42,618 nucleotides of DNA from an uncultured Lachnospiraceae bacterium. Lineage in GTDB: Bacteria > Bacillota > Clostridia > Lachnospirales > Lachnospiraceae. The translations under genes were made by a program, and so were the position numbers. Location of the stretch: NCBI GenBank assembly GCA_910586015.1, contig CAJUGJ010000026.1, positions 1-42,618 on the forward strand. The letters are read 5' to 3'. The notes under the pieces are model-generated. The model did no database searches. It was not told where the DNA came from and was given only the letters and a program-made list of their open reading frames with translations. Positions 42,419 through 42,618 of the stretch are shown here, piece by piece (within the stretch, counting starts at the first letter, position 1; the number at the start of each line of letters is the position of its first letter).

Positions 42419-42618
42419 CTACTTTTTGACGATTACATAAAATTTGATCTTTTTGCCATTTTGATCACAAGTAAAGGTAATTGGCACTTTCGTATTTTTA
42501 CTATTTCGTATTTTTACTATTTTTGAAGCCCAATCCTGTAATCTGAAATTGAGTTGTGCCAGAATCGAGAGTATATTGGTAGGAAGGAGAAATGTCAGTA
42601 TAAAGAGTTCGTGTTTTA
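42419..42618 (-). pseudogene. C-terminus of an unknown protein, frame broken by a 16-bp duplication
   Basis: From the right edge the minus strand reads TRTLYTDISPSYQYTLDSGT, then QFQITGLGFKNSKNTK, and stops at 42501-42503. If one copy of the 16-bp tandem repeat is removed, the frame runs on as VPITFTCDQNGKKIKFYVIV to KK and a stop at 42419-42421, directly before the terminator. The visible part looks like a beta-rich surface or Ig-like module, but the family is not recognisable from 60 residues. Confidence 0.7.
42489..42520. repeat. Exact 16-bp tandem duplication
   Basis: TTCGTATTTTTACTAT occurs twice in a row (42489-42504 and 42505-42520). Because 16 is not a multiple of three, it shifts the reading frame of the minus-strand gene at the right edge. 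Confidence 0.95.

Overview
The window reads as a low-GC Firmicute of the class Clostridia, most likely a Lachnospiraceae-type gut anaerobe. The reasons are the AT-rich codon use, strong AGGAGG-type ribosome sites, the class 1B dihydroorotate dehydrogenase pair PyrK/PyrD, a SpoIID-family protein, bacterial AraM, and conjugative-element debris of the kind common in gut clostridia. This placement is an inference; no rRNA or tRNA gene is present.

Layout. (a) 1-7300 is a mosaic of mobile-element pieces with locally higher GC. It holds a large serine recombinase running off the left edge, a TnpW-like protein, and decayed HTH, DUF3847 and MobA/MobL genes. Intact cargo sits among them: a TetR-controlled MFS pump with two matching palindromic operators, an SdpR/SdpI-like pair, and an XRE-TPR regulator. 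(b) 7298-9661 carries two tandem serine recombinases. The first has lost its catalytic N-terminus where it meets region (a), and the second ends just beyond carB. (c) 9789-19360 carries carB, a nucleotidyltransferase, an NrtR-type Nudix regulator, a frameshifted GNAT gene, a VWA protein translationally coupled to a divergent adenylosuccinate-synthetase paralogue, and an M23 lipoprotein. (d) 19426-26233 carries pyrK, pyrD and pyrE, invaded by an IS200/IS605 element (intact TnpB, wrecked TnpA, omega-RNA-like right end). It also has a 353-bp inverted-repeat-bounded, hairpin-rich element, a dead methyltransferase gene and small membrane proteins. (e) 26295-37191 runs on the plus strand: galK-galE, signal peptidase I, an SDR enzyme, a SpoIID-like protein, queA, a small protein plus macro-domain gene, a phosphoglucomutase-type enzyme and a FliD-like protein. 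(f) 42282-37256 on the minus strand is an aromatic amino-acid operon, aroF-tyrA-aroA, followed by AraM. The right edge holds the end of a gene whose frame is broken by a 16-bp tandem duplication.

How the genes work together. CarB, PyrK/PyrD and PyrE are pyrimidine synthesis steps, but carA, pyrB, pyrC and pyrF are not here. GalK, GalE and the phosphohexomutase serve galactose and UDP-sugar metabolism (galT not here). AroF, AroA and TyrA feed tyrosine synthesis. The least explained parts are the NrtR/VWA/PurA-like cassette, the 353-bp structured element, and the IS605-like RNA remnants. Gene loss is a clear theme: at least eight genes or gene fragments show frameshifts, stops or deletions.
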